DNA from: JASGDN01 sp049840815
GTDB taxonomy: Bacteria; Chloroflexota; Chloroflexia; Thermomicrobiales; UBA6265
Length of the DNA stretch: 64,000 nt
Assembly: GCA_049840815.1 (NCBI GenBank)
Contig: JASGJI010000019.1
Location: forward strand, 62,001 to 126,000
Direction of reading: 5' to 3'
The notes beneath the pieces were generated by a model. The model saw nothing but the letters and a program-made list of their open reading frames with translations, was not told the DNA's origin and did no database searches. A program made the position numbers and the translations under genes. This document shows, piece by piece, positions 43,578-53,005 of the stretch (position 1 is its first letter; every line of letters begins with the position of its first letter).

Positions 43578-46243
43578 ACGGAGCATTTCCCGCCGCGCTA
43601 TTCGGACTCGATCCGGGCATTCTGTTCGCGCGCCCGCTGCTGGTGCTGGCCATTCCGCTTGCCCCCTTCCTCGTCTGGACACTGGCGCGACTCCTGAAAC
43701 GACGTGGCGCAACCATCCCGCGAACGACCATCGTCCTGCGATCGCTCGTTCTGGCATTACTCCTCCTTGGGCTGGCCGGACCCATGCTCGCGCACAACAG
43801 CACCAAAGTAACCACCATCTTCGTGCTCGACCGTTCGGACAGCGTACGGGGAACCGTGCAAGACGGGGCAAACGCCTGGGTTCTGAACGCAATCTCCCAC
43901 GCCGGCGCGGATCAGGGCGTGGCGATCGTCGGCTTTGGCGGTGATCCCAGTCTCCTGGCCGCGCCGGGGAATGCCACTGACGTCGGCAATACCTGGACGA
44001 CATCGACCGGGATCGATACGTCCACCACCGACATCTCATCGGCGCTCGCCTTGGCGCGATCGCTGCCGGTGGGAGAATCCCGCCGCATCGTCCTCGCATC
44101 CGATGGGGCTGAGAACGTGGGGAACGTGCTCGAACAGGCCGATCAGGCCGCTTCCGATGGCATTGCCATCGACGTGCTTCCATTACAAGGGATCGACCCT
44201 GCCGACCTTCGACTGGATGCCCTGACCGGTCCTTCCGCGATCTGGACCGGTGACTCGCTCCCGCTCCAAGCCACGATCTCCGTTGGCGCGGGCGGGCAAG
44301 CAACCGTCACCGTCTCGGTCGATGGGCAGGTGCAATCCACCCAGCAGGTCGCGCTGGCGCCCGGGAGCACCACCTGGACCTTCATCCAGGATGGCCTTAC
44401 ACCCGGATTTCACGCAGTTCAGGTGCAGGTTACGGGGTCGTCGGAGATCGACCGCATCGCGGAGAACAACACGCAAGCGCTTGGAGTCGTCGTCCGGGAA
44501 CGACCGCGCGTCCTCATGGTGGCGCCGGAAGGGTCCGACGTGAGCCGCCTGCAGACGGCCCTGCAGAGCGAAGGCGCGGAGGTACAGGTTGTCACGCCGG
44601 ATGCCGTTCCATCCACCGTTGCCGAACTCTCCGCATATCAGTCGATCGTCCTGAACAATGTCCCGGCCTGGACGCTCGGCCAGGACCAGCAGCAAGCCCT
44701 GGTCGCCAATACCCGAAACGGCGGTGGCCTGATCGCCATCGGTGGCACCGCCAGCTTCGGCCCAGGCTCCTACGCCGGGACGACCCTGGAGCAGGCGCTT
44801 CCGGTTACGGTGAAGGTGCTCGATGGTCGCCAGCGCCCGAAGGTCGCGCTGATGATCGTGATGGACACGTCGGGTTCGATGAACTACGACCCCAGCTCCG
44901 GGGGCGAATCGAAAATCGACCTCGCGAAGCAAGGCGTCCTCACGGCGGCGAGCGCGCTCACGACGGGCGACCAGATCGGCGTCATCGCCTTCAACGATGA
45001 ACCATCGTGGGCCATGCCCATGACCACGCTCACGGGCTCCGGCGACCAGCAGCGGATCGCTGCCGCCATCGACCCGCTGCATGCCACCGGCGGCACCGAG
45101 ATCTATCCGGCGCTCCGACTGGCCTACGATTCGATGCGGAATGTCGATGCAGATGTCCGCCATATCATCCTGCTCTCCGACGGACGCTCCCAGACCGGCA
45201 CGAAGGACTCCTACGAACGACTCGTAAAGGATACCGGCGACGACCGGATCACCCTCTCGGCCGTCGCGCTCGGGGCCGATGCAGACATCGACCTCCTGCA
45301 AACGCTCGCCGCGACCGGTGGCGGCCGCTATCACTTTGCTGGCAGCCCGGAGGAGATTCCGAATATCACCTTCCAGGAAGCGCAGAGTGTCGGCAGCCAG
45401 TCGGTGATCCGTGGCGCGTTCTCGCCGATCCAGCAGCAGCCGAGCACGATCCTTGATGGCATCTCACCGTCGTCCATCCCCACCGTGGATGGGTACGATT
45501 TCGCCGCCGCGCGATCCGAAGCACAGGTGGTGCTCACCAGCGACCGCGGCGATCCATTGCTGGCGAAGTGGCAGCTTGGCCTCGGACGGGTGGTGGCGTT
45601 CACGGGGGATGACGGGAGCGATCTCGCATCTGCATGGGCCGGTTGGAACGACTACGCCTCGTTCTGGGGCAACACCCTCCGCTGGACCCTCCCCGATCCG
45701 GACATCCAGCGTCCGGGCGTCACCATCACGCGCGATGGCAGTGATGGCGTGATCGCGCTCGACACCACGGGGATGGGAACGGCTCCGGACTATACCAACG
45801 CGACCGTTTCCATCCTGAAGCCGGATGGCACCACCACAACCGCCACGCTTGTGCCGTCGGGAGTCGGCCTGTATGAGGGGCGGATTTCGGGAGCGACGTC
45901 GGGAGCGTATGCGGTCGTGCTTCCGGGCGGCGAAACCACGGTGGCGACGGCCCTCGGCCCGTCCCCGGAATGGCAAGTCTCGATGTCGGGCAGCGATCTG
46001 CTCCAAGCCATTGCCGCGCGAACGGGAGGAACCATCCTCTCGTTGGACACCGCACCCGGCTCGGGGATCTTCGTCTCCCCTTCCGGCGCAGACGGGATTC
46101 CTGGCGCCATTCGGCCACTCTGGCAGTGGCCACTCGTCGCCGCGCTCATCGTCTACCTCGTCGATATCGCCTGGCGGCTGGGATTCATCCCGTCGCTCCC
46201 GACCAGGCCGGCAGGCACATCATCCGCCGCACCGCCATCCTGA
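43574..46243 (+). CDS. Large membrane protein with two vWA domains and a glutamine-amidotransferase-like middle
   Basis: 889 aa. Two N-terminal helices (PLLVLAIPLAPFLVWTLARLL, VLRSLVLALLLLGLAGPML) precede a first vWA domain (VLDRSDSVRG, IVLASDGAENVG). Then come an Ig-like part and a GATase-like segment (RVLMVAPEGSDVSRLQTAL, GGGLIAIGGTASFGPGSY). A second vWA has MIDAS IVMDTSGSM and IILLSDGRSQTGT. The C-terminal helix is PLVAALIVYLVDIAWRLGF. Such 'vWA-GATase-vWA' proteins are known from MoxR/BatA operons. The ATG overlaps the previous stop by four bases. The last gene of the operon; corA lies 126 bp downstream. Confidence 0.88.
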   Translation: MNGAFPAALFGLDPGILFARPLLVLAIPLAPFLVWTLARLLKRRGATIPRTTIVLRSLVLALLLLGLAGPMLAHNSTKVTTIFVLDRSDSVRGTVQDGANAWVLNAISHAGADQGVAIVGFGGDPSLLAAPGNATDVGNTWTTSTGIDTSTTDISSALALARSLPVGESRRIVLASDGAENVGNVLEQADQAASDGIAIDVLPLQGIDPADLRLDALTGPSAIWTGDSLPLQATISVGAGGQATVTVSVDGQVQSTQQVALAPGSTTWTFIQDGLTPGFHAVQVQVTGSSEIDRIAENNTQALGVVVRERPRVLMVAPEGSDVSRLQTALQSEGAEVQVVTPDAVPSTVAELSAYQSIVLNNVPAWTLGQDQQQALVANTRNGGGLIAIGGTASFGPGSYAGTTLEQALPVTVKVLDGRQRPKVALMIVMDTSGSMNYDPSSGGESKIDLAKQGVLTAASALTTGDQIGVIAFNDEPSWAMPMTTLTGSGDQQRIAAAIDPLHATGGTEIYPALRLAYDSMRNVDADVRHIILLSDGRSQTGTKDSYERLVKDTGDDRITLSAVALGADADIDLLQTLAATGGGRYHFAGSPEEIPNITFQEAQSVGSQSVIRGAFSPIQQQPSTILDGISPSSIPTVDGYDFAAARSEAQVVLTSDRGDPLLAKWQLGLGRVVAFTGDDGSDLASAWAGWNDYASFWGNTLRWTLPDPDIQRPGVTITRDGSDGVIALDTTGMGTAPDYTNATVSILKPDGTTTTATLVPSGVGLYEGRISGATSGAYAVVLPGGETTVATALGPSPEWQVSMSGSDLLQAIAARTGGTILSLDTAPGSGIFVSPSGADGIPGAIRPLWQWPLVAALIVYLVDIAWRLGFIPSLPTRPAGTSSAAPPS

Positions 46244-46369
46244 TCGGGATAGACCCGACTTGGGTCGTGCATACTCCCTCCGGCGCGAGGCTCGACAATC
46301 TGCCTCCGCCAGTGAATCGTTATGTCGCCTATACGACTCCCCGGTTCGACGTCGGAGGTATCCCTCTTC

Positions 46370-47335
46370 ATGGCAATGGTCGAGCTTTGCATCGATGGAT
46401 CGGGGACGGAACACCACGATCCGACACGCGACGAGATTCGGGAAATCCTTCGCGACCCGACGTCGCTGGTCTGGATCACCGTTGGGCGTTCACGCGAGCA
46501 TCTGGACGAAATCGGGGACGCGCTCGGGTTCCACGATCTCGCCATTGAGGACGCGACCGATGACAACGAGCGGCCCAAGGCCACGGTCTTCGCCGAACAC
46601 GTCTTCATCCTCCTGTACAGCCTCGAACGCAAAGGCGATCGCGTTGTCCAGACGCCCATCAGCTTCTTCGTGGGCGGCAATTACCTTGTAACCGTAACCG
46701 ATGAACGTCCCGACGCGTTGAGGTCCGTTGCCCAACGCTGGAAGACACTCCACGCTCGGATCGAGGACAAGAACCCAGGCATCCTCGCCTACTCCTTGAT
46801 CGACTCCATCGTGGATGACTACTTTCCAATCGTCGACACCATCGGCGACAAACTGGAAGACCTGGAGTCCAGCCTGGTCGAACACAAGCTGGCGCATCCG
46901 CAGTCGACCATTCATGACCTCCGCATGGAGCTGCTTCAGCTTCGCCGGGTGATCGGGCCGGAGCGGGAGGCAATCAACGTCCTGCTGCGACGTGACGTCC
47001 CGGTATTCGGACAACACACCACCGACTACCTGAACGACGTCTACGATCACCTTCTCCGCATCCTCGATTGGCTCGACACCTACCGGGATGTCCTGTCGAA
47101 TCTCTCGGACCTCCAGATCTCGGTGGCCTCGCATCGCCTGAACCAGACGATGCGCATGATGACGGCGTGGTCGATCATCTTCATGGCAACGACGCTCATC
47201 GCCGGGATCTACGGCATGAACTTCCGGTACATGCCGGAACTGGAGTGGCATTGGGGCTACCCGGCCAGCCTGGTAGTGATGGCCGCGCTGGGAGCCGGGA
47301 TGTTCGTATTCTTCCGAAAACGCGACTGGCTGTAG
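46370..47335 (+). CDS. corA: CorA-family magnesium/cobalt transporter
   Basis: 321 aa. A long cytoplasmic alpha/beta and coiled-coil part (EHVFILLYSLERKGDRVV…, DSIVDDYFPIVDTIGDKLEDLES) ends in two membrane helices. The selectivity motif GMN is at 282-284, followed by YMPELEWHWGYP. The pore helix is IIFMATTLIAGIYG. CorA forms a pentamer that passes Mg2+. GGAGG is 11 bp before the ATG. It follows the vWA operon with a 126-bp gap and may be co-transcribed; vWA domains need a metal ion, but a functional link is speculation. Confidence 0.93.
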   Translation: MAMVELCIDGSGTEHHDPTRDEIREILRDPTSLVWITVGRSREHLDEIGDALGFHDLAIEDATDDNERPKATVFAEHVFILLYSLERKGDRVVQTPISFFVGGNYLVTVTDERPDALRSVAQRWKTLHARIEDKNPGILAYSLIDSIVDDYFPIVDTIGDKLEDLESSLVEHKLAHPQSTIHDLRMELLQLRRVIGPEREAINVLLRRDVPVFGQHTTDYLNDVYDHLLRILDWLDTYRDVLSNLSDLQISVASHRLNQTMRMMTAWSIIFMATTLIAGIYGMNFRYMPELEWHWGYPASLVVMAALGAGMFVFFRKRDWL

Positions 47336-47352
47336 CCCACGCGACAGGTCCG

Positions 47353-47402
47353 GGATCACGAGAAGCCCCATCTCGGCGATCCGAGGTGGGGTCGTCGTGA
47401 TC
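47353..47402 (+). terminator. Hairpin after corA
   Basis: GATCACGA pairs with TCGTGATC, and CCCCATCTCGG with CCGAGGTGGGG inside, giving a long near-perfect stem around CGAT, 20 bp past the corA stop. Confidence 0.7.
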
Positions 47403-47427
47403 CTCTGCTTTAGAGCTGAGTACGAAA

Positions 47428-47545
47428 CCGTAGCGGCGAACCACCAGCTGGTCTGCGCCATCGGCCGGAGGCCGATATTGGGGGCAGCAACCATGCCTCG
47501 ATATCCGGCTTCGCCGGATGGGTCAGACGAGCTGACCCGCTACGG
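47428..47545. repeat. Imperfect palindromic element, third type
   Basis: Outer 9-bp arms CCGTAGCGG (47428-47436) and CCGCTACGG (47537-47545) enclose small hairpins: CATCGGCCGGAGGCCGATA, ATCCGGCTTCGCCGGAT and GGTCAGACGAGCTGACC. It lies between convergent genes. It resembles REP/BIME-like noncoding elements; no second copy was found in this window. Confidence 0.5.
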
Positions 47546-47589
47546 AGGACGGCAACCCTTTTGCACTCGGCTTCAGGCCCGGAATCGGG

Positions 47590-49224
47590 TCAGTCGCGAT
47601 GCCCGGTTCCCGGCACCTCCCCTGCCGGACGATACCAGTCCGGATCGTCCTCCAGAATCTCGTCCTCGGAAAGCAGGCGCGCGCCTCCCTCCTCGAAGTC
47701 GTCATCCCAGGAGATCTGGTCCAGTACCGGCGTGGTCAGCAGGGCATGCCGGGCCTCCGCTGCGATCGCGACCGACGACTCCAGACGGTCGTGGCTCCCC
47801 GATGGGCGGATCTCTGCGTGAGCATCAATGACAGCCGCCACCCATCGCGCCGCATCCGCCGTCCACGTTCCGATCTGATCGTAGACTCCATGTCCGGAAT
47901 GTCCGAACCAGTCCAGTGTTGCCAACGAACCCAGGGATTGCGCGAGTCGCTGGGAATCGGTCGGAGGCACGATCACATCCCGGCCTGCCCCGATAACGAG
48001 AACCGGGCACTGAATCCGGGGCAGGGTCTGCCCGAGATCGATCTGCTCGGAAAGCGACATAATCGTAGGCGCATCCAGACCCGACATCGCCATCAGTTCA
48101 TCGCCGAACAACGGGCTGATCCGGGCGATCCATTTGGACGGCTCGACTGGCGCGGTAACGGTGACGACCGCCGCGATCCGACGATCGTCGGCAGCACACC
48201 GAATGGCCTGATTACCCCCCAGACTGACTCCGACCACGACGACGTTCGTGAGGTCGAGACGAGGATCGCGGGCAAGCGTCTCGAAGACACCATCCAGAAT
48301 GTCGTCCTGATCGGGTGCGAACGGCGTGCGAGACGCCTCGCCCGTTCCGGGGCTGTCCAGCGCGAGCACCGCCAACCCCGCGCGCATGAACGGCCCTGCC
48401 CACGTCAGCATCTCCTCCTTGGAGGAGTTCGCGCCATTCAGGATTACGACAAGGCCGTATCCACCAGTCGTCTGGGCCTCCAGCGGGACGTGGAGGTACC
48501 CGGGAAGCGACTTGGTTCGCCACGGGAACTCCATCCGCGTCACCGATGGATAGACATAAGGAATCGCATGGCCAAAGAGCGATGCCGCCGCTGCCCGGCA
48601 CATGGTCGCGGTGCGCACATCGTTCGGATCAGTCACGATCTGGGCGATGTGGTAGCAGAGTCCTGCCATCGCCTGATTGCGGGCACCATCGACGTGATTG
48701 CCGGCCGAGACCTGGCGCCGATAGTCGCCGAGGTACCGCTGCGCGGTCTCGATCCAGGCATCAGCCCAATCATCGAGACTCCGGATGGAGTTCAGCGTCT
48801 CGTCGACCACATCGCTTGGGAGACCCATCCCGGTGAACCGCGCCTGAAACGCTGCGGGCAGAACGCGGGCGGAGCGGACTCGCAGGATGAGGTTGGCCTG
48901 CCGCCGCGTCAAGCGCCGGTTCATTCGCCACGCATCCGCGCCGAAGCGCCATGCCGGCAGCGTTCCGCCTGCGCGCGGCGTGGAGGGTGGCAGCACGCCA
49001 TCCGCGACCACGTCATCACCGGACCGCGCTTCATCGCCTTCATCCGTCCAGGCAACCGGGCGCTCGTACTGCACGGCATCGTCCGACTGGATGGGAGCAT
49101 ACGGACGATCTTCGATCGTATCGAGATCGGGGAGCGTCGATTCAGGGATCATGCTCCGTCTCGAAAGGGAGGAGCGACTGGAGGGGTGTTGATGGTCTTG
49201 CTCGGTCATGGGGCGGTCGTCCAT
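47590..49224 (-). CDS. Alpha/beta hydrolase, FrsA/DUF1100-like, with long N- and C-terminal tails
   Basis: About 544 aa. The first ~95 residues and last ~70 are acidic and probably disordered. A helical cap (about 110-230) is followed by the hydrolase core: YGLVVILNGANSSKEEML, AVLALDSPGTGEAS, the nucleophile elbow VVGVSLGGNQAI, CPVLVIGAGRDVIVPP (acid) and GHSGHGVYDQIGTW (His). This is the order of FrsA-type hydrolases. The open frame reaches 49353, but that would run 74 bp into the macro-domain gene. ATG 49224 or 49209 are likelier, though neither has a good ribosome site. Confidence 0.8.
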   Translation of the reverse strand: MDDRPMTEQDHQHPSSRSSLSRRSMIPESTLPDLDTIEDRPYAPIQSDDAVQYERPVAWTDEGDEARSGDDVVADGVLPPSTPRAGGTLPAWRFGADAWRMNRRLTRRQANLILRVRSARVLPAAFQARFTGMGLPSDVVDETLNSIRSLDDWADAWIETAQRYLGDYRRQVSAGNHVDGARNQAMAGLCYHIAQIVTDPNDVRTATMCRAAAASLFGHAIPYVYPSVTRMEFPWRTKSLPGYLHVPLEAQTTGGYGLVVILNGANSSKEEMLTWAGPFMRAGLAVLALDSPGTGEASRTPFAPDQDDILDGVFETLARDPRLDLTNVVVVGVSLGGNQAIRCAADDRRIAAVVTVTAPVEPSKWIARISPLFGDELMAMSGLDAPTIMSLSEQIDLGQTLPRIQCPVLVIGAGRDVIVPPTDSQRLAQSLGSLATLDWFGHSGHGVYDQIGTWTADAARWVAAVIDAHAEIRPSGSHDRLESSVAIAAEARHALLTTPVLDQISWDDDFEEGGARLLSEDEILEDDPDWYRPAGEVPGTGHRD

Positions 49225-49279
49225 GGGTGATTGCAGTGAGCGAAAGTCGGGATGTGCGGGCATCCCACAGTCAGGGACG

Positions 49280-49891
49280 TCATCGTCGCATGTCTGTCCA
49301 CGCACCGTGCATGTCTCGCAACAGCGTACGCACGGCGCGGGCTTCCCGGTCATCCCGGCAGACGAAGACGATGCGTTCGATACGAGAACTGAAGCGGCGT
49401 TGATAGGCCACCGCCTCGTCGATCATGAGCGTGAAGGCACTGGGTCCATCAAGACCGACCGAGGCCATGCTGCCCCCCAGGGACGGCATGGCGAGGGTGC
49501 GGATTCGCATGGATTCCGCCAACTCCAGCACCGCTCCGGTTGCGTTGCGGACATCGTCCGGGCGTTCGACCGGGGTCCCGAGCGCGTTGGTGATCACGGC
49601 ATGGATGACAACCCGGATCCCCCGCGCCTCCAGGGTTCCGGACGTGGTCGCGATCGCTGTCCCTTGCGCGAGCGGTGCCCGGGACATCGCTTCGCGCTCG
49701 ATGACGAATCCCCCGGCGGTCCTGATCGACCCCGCGATGCCAACACCCATCGCACCGGTGCGATTCGCCGGAGAGACGATGCCGGCAACATCCTGATCGA
49801 GGATCGAGCGAGACGACACCGAGAACACCGTCCGCCCGAAGCGGAGCGCGTCTTCTCCGGTCGTATTCGTCGCAGCGTCACGTCCGATCAC
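49280..49891 (-). CDS. Macro-domain protein (ADP-ribose binding)
   Basis: 203 aa. The macro fold is clear: VAGIVSPANRTGAMGVGIAGSIRTAGG (ligand loop), APLAQGTAIATTSGTLEARGIRVVIHAVI, and LAMPSLGGSMASVG (second loop). Such proteins bind or remove ADP-ribose. The canonical D-A-I-V-N-A-A-N reads G-I-V-S-P-A-N here, which is a common variant. The start is GTG at 49891. Same strand as, and about 55 bp before, the FrsA-like gene. Confidence 0.88.
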   Translation of the reverse strand: MIGRDAATNTTGEDALRFGRTVFSVSSRSILDQDVAGIVSPANRTGAMGVGIAGSIRTAGGFVIEREAMSRAPLAQGTAIATTSGTLEARGIRVVIHAVITNALGTPVERPDDVRNATGAVLELAESMRIRTLAMPSLGGSMASVGLDGPSAFTLMIDEAVAYQRRFSSRIERIVFVCRDDREARAVRTLLRDMHGAWTDMRR

Positions 49892-50024
49892 GGGAATGTC
49901 TGCCTCGTCGTTTGATGGTCAAAGCGATGGAGTTTTGGAGAACGCCACGATCCAGAGGCCGTACAATGCCGGACCTGGCGGGGAGTTTACCAGTTTTCCG
50001 GCATCGTGCGGTTGAGGTGAACTG

Positions 50025-50068
50025 AGCCGTGAAGGGGAGTCCACCTGGGTGGACTCCCCTTCACGGCT
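50025..50068. terminator. Perfect 21-bp hairpin containing TCCACCTGGGTGGA
   Basis: Arms 50025-50045 and 50048-50068 are exact reverse complements with a 2-nt centre. It lies between the anti-sigma gene end (50086, minus) and the macro-domain gene, so it terminates the sigma/anti-sigma transcript. Its core TCCACCTGGGTGGA (50040-50053) matches TCCACCYRGGTGGA palindromes at 53006 and 58040. Confidence 0.8.
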
Positions 50069-50085
50069 CGCGACGATGGAGCAAT

Positions 50086-52143
50086 TCAGGAGTTTCCCGG
50101 TCCGAAGTCACTCGGCGAGATCTCGCGGACGTCGCCATTCGTCATGTCGACGTAGAGCAGCGCATCGCCCGACCACGCCACGCTGCCGATGCTACTCCCG
50201 GACGGCGGCGTGTATGTCGAGATCTGTCCACCATACCGCTGCCAGATCTCGATCGAATGACCGGTGCTGACCGCGATATAGCTGCCATCCGCCGAAAGGT
50301 CGAAATCCACCGCGCCGGAAACGTCGACCCGAACATCGGTCGTCCCGTTGTAGACATTCTCGAAGATGATCGTGTTATCCACGATCGAGGCAACGAGATT
50401 CTGTTCCGGGTAGAACCGCAAGGCGTGCCCTGCGAGGACCTTCTGCTCGCTCACGACGTTCGTCCCGCCGTCGGCCGTCGCCTGGAACCAGCCACTCGCC
50501 GTCTCGATCAGCAGGCTATCGCCATAGACGTACGTAGCTCCCGTCCCGACGTCTCCGGATCCCAGCGCAGTCGGGTCCTGCGGAACGCCGCGCTCATTCA
50601 GGCCAATCGCGTAATACGTCGCGCTATCGGAACCAGACTGCCGCTCGACGATCAGCGTGGTGCCAATCCAGCCAAGAGGACTGATACCGCCACCTCCCTC
50701 ATCGAATGGAACGGCGTGACAGGAGCCATCCGGGCCACAGACCTGAAGGCCCCCCAGGTCATCGACCGTGACGGAGCTGCCATCACTCGCCGTCATTGGT
50801 GCAGCGGCGATGGCAACGGGCGCCACCCCATTGCCAGACGCCTCGATCCGGGTGCCGGGATCAACTGCCCCGACCGTCGTTCCGGGATCGCTGGACGGTC
50901 CGGACGCCTCCGGTGTGGAGATATCCTCAGTGGTTGGAATGGTCGTCGTCGCGCCACCGGTGCCGTCGTTCGGAATCGACTGATTCTCGCCCGGAGTTTC
51001 GATGGCTGGCGCGATCGTCGGCGCACCGTCTCGCTCCGCATCGTCCTGGGTGGCCGCCGGTTCGATCACCGAGCCATTCCCAGAGCCCAGCGAAGCGTCG
51101 CTGGTCGGCGGCGCGGGCGCACCTACCGTCGGGGTCTCCCCGGTCTCCGCCGGGGCATAGGTACCCGTAGTGGACTCAATGGGTGGCGATTGCGTCTCCG
51201 GAGTCACCGTCGGTTCAGTGGTCGGCGTATCGGAAACGTCGGTCGGCACCGGGGTTTCCGTCGGAGCAGTGGTCGCGGTTGGCGCCTCGGTGGGAGCGGG
51301 AGTCTCCGTCGGCATATCCGTGGCGGTGGGCTCCTCGGTCGGCGCCGCAGTTTCCGTCGGCGCGTCGGTCGGGAAGGACTGAACGGTTGGTTCTTCCGTG
51401 GCCGCCTCAGGGGACGAGGCTTCTCCCGCGGCGATACGGATGGAGTTCTTTCCGCCTTCGCCTGCATCGGTCTTCGCGACCTGCTCTGTCGGTATCGGTT
51501 CCTCCGTCGGTGGGTTTGTTGACACCTCAGTAGGGACGACGGTCTCCGCGGGGACGACCGGTGGCGCGGCGTCGGTTGGCGCTACCACATCCGTCGGTGG
51601 TGGGGCCGTGGGCGCATTGGTCGGTGGCACGCCCGGCTCCGTCGGGGCGCTCGTCGGCGGGATGGTGGGGGGGGCGGTCGGCGCGACGTGTTCCCCCGAT
51701 GGCAAGGTCGCCGTGGGATTCGCCTGGGCGACATCCGATTCACGCGTCGTCTCGATCGATGGTGCAAGCAGGACTGTCTGGTCTCCGTCATCGTGATTGC
51801 CCAGCAGGCGCGTCACGACAAACACGCCGAGCACGACCACGACAAGGACCGCCGCAACGGTGGAGAACGCGGACCCTGGTCCCGGTGTGAAGAAACCCTG
51901 GAAGTGCGTCCACGGGGTTTGCGGCTTCTCTACCGTATCGAAGACGACACGGCGCACACGCGGACTTGCCGGCAGATGCGGCAGGTCATGCAATGCCTGG
52001 GACATGGCGGCGGTCTGGTTGGCGAAGGCGCGGCATTGCGGGCACGTCGCGAGATGAGCATCGAGCTCGCGCGCGACGATGGGATCCAGCGGCTCGTCCA
52101 TGCGGGCAGAGATCAGCGATTGCGCTTCGGCATGGTTGATCAT
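50086..52143 (-). CDS. Membrane anti-sigma factor with Pro/Thr linker and propeller-like C-terminus
   Basis: 685 aa. The zinc-finger anti-sigma domain has H30-xxx-C34-xx-C37 (AHLATCPQCRAF). A membrane helix follows at about 92-114. Then about 300 residues are repeats of the PT(E/A/D)xP kind. The C-terminal ~220 residues are beta-rich with WD/propeller-like blades (GSVTVDDLGGLQVCGPDG, VDFDLSADGSYIAVSTGHS, GSVAWSGDALLYVD). The finger would hold the ECF sigma factor, whose stop overlaps this start by four bases; the outer part may sense the signal. It ends near a 21-bp hairpin. Confidence 0.88.
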   Translation of the reverse strand: MINHAEAQSLISARMDEPLDPIVARELDAHLATCPQCRAFANQTAAMSQALHDLPHLPASPRVRRVVFDTVEKPQTPWTHFQGFFTPGPGSAFSTVAAVLVVVVLGVFVVTRLLGNHDDGDQTVLLAPSIETTRESDVAQANPTATLPSGEHVAPTAPPTIPPTSAPTEPGVPPTNAPTAPPPTDVVAPTDAAPPVVPAETVVPTEVSTNPPTEEPIPTEQVAKTDAGEGGKNSIRIAAGEASSPEAATEEPTVQSFPTDAPTETAAPTEEPTATDMPTETPAPTEAPTATTAPTETPVPTDVSDTPTTEPTVTPETQSPPIESTTGTYAPAETGETPTVGAPAPPTSDASLGSGNGSVIEPAATQDDAERDGAPTIAPAIETPGENQSIPNDGTGGATTTIPTTEDISTPEASGPSSDPGTTVGAVDPGTRIEASGNGVAPVAIAAAPMTASDGSSVTVDDLGGLQVCGPDGSCHAVPFDEGGGGISPLGWIGTTLIVERQSGSDSATYYAIGLNERGVPQDPTALGSGDVGTGATYVYGDSLLIETASGWFQATADGGTNVVSEQKVLAGHALRFYPEQNLVASIVDNTIIFENVYNGTTDVRVDVSGAVDFDLSADGSYIAVSTGHSIEIWQRYGGQISTYTPPSGSSIGSVAWSGDALLYVDMTNGDVREISPSDFGPGNS

Positions 52144-52697
52144 GCGCGTCGCTCCTCGTCCGAGGTGCCATCCGCTGGGCCTACGTAAACCTGGGCAAAT
52201 GCCTTGCGGGCGCGAAACAGCCGCAGTTTCGCAGCATTCTCGGTGATATCCAACGCCTGTGCCGTTTCCGCGAGTGAAAGTCCCTGATAGTGCCGGAGGA
52301 GCAGCGCCGCCGCATAGTGCTTCGGTAACTTGCCCAATGCCTCGTTGACATCCGCGGAGCGGGTCACGCTGCGTTCGATCGATTCTTCACCGGTTTCGCG
52401 GTCCGAGAGGAACGGCAACCAGCGAATGACCTTTCCGCGTCGCATGTGGCTGATCGCGGTGTTGGTCGCGATGCGATACAGCCATGCCTTGAACGCGAGA
52501 TCATCCGAAGTCCGTGGCAAGGCCTTGTAGGCCTTGATGAACGTGTCCTGGGTGAGATCCTCTGCCAAAGCGCGATCGGAGACCATCCGGTGCAAGTAGT
52601 TCAGGATCGGTGCATGATAGTGCTCGAACAGGCGGGCAAAGGCATCGGCATCCCCAGCCCGAGCACGCTCGACGAGAGTAGCGTCGTCGACCGACAC
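52140..52697 (-). CDS. ECF-type RNA polymerase sigma factor
   Basis: 185 aa. Region 2: AFARLFEHYHAPILNYLHRMV, LTQDTFIKAYKAL and FKAWLYRIATNTAISHMRR. Region 4: ALGKLPKHYAAALLLRHYQGLSLAETAQALDITENAAKLRLFRARKAF. The GTG at 52697 has GGAG 7 bp upstream; the longer frame to 52835 has no region-2 features. The last four bases overlap the anti-sigma gene, so the pair is translated together. A sigma controlled by a membrane anti-sigma factor usually drives an envelope-stress response and often its own operon. Confidence 0.93.
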   Translation of the reverse strand: MSVDDATLVERARAGDADAFARLFEHYHAPILNYLHRMVSDRALAEDLTQDTFIKAYKALPRTSDDLAFKAWLYRIATNTAISHMRRGKVIRWLPFLSDRETGEESIERSVTRSADVNEALGKLPKHYAAALLLRHYQGLSLAETAQALDITENAAKLRLFRARKAFAQVYVGPADGTSDEERRA

Positions 52698-52976
52698 GCA
52701 TCTTCTCCCTGGGATGGTTCCAGGCCCAAAAGCAGGCCAGCGCAACGTGATGTCCATCTCGGGAACCATCCTCCTTCCCCCTGATCTTTCAACGAGCAGG
52801 GTAGGGAGGACGTTTCGCAAGGCGGGAACGATCACAGACGGCGGCGTGCCGACCTACACATTCAGTCCGACACGCCCGAAGCAGGATAGCATGCCCTCCG
52901 GAGGGCAGGCATGGACTGCACGCCTCTGGTGTCACATGGTCACTGCACCGATGAGGTAACGCCGCTCCACTACCGA

Positions 52977-52992
52977 GGTTTCACGTGAAACC
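52977..52992. promoter_or_regulatory. parS site (ParB-binding centromere sequence)
   Basis: GGTTTCACGTGAAACC is a perfect 16-bp palindrome. Its inner 14 bases GTTTCACGTGAAAC are exactly those of the bacterial parS consensus TGTTTCACGTGAAACA. It lies in the 358-bp noncoding gap between the sigma-factor gene and the YihY-type gene. ParB binds such sites to load CTP-dependent clamps near the replication origin. No parA or parB gene is in the window. Confidence 0.85.
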
Positions 52993-53005
52993 CCGCCGTG
53001 AACAG

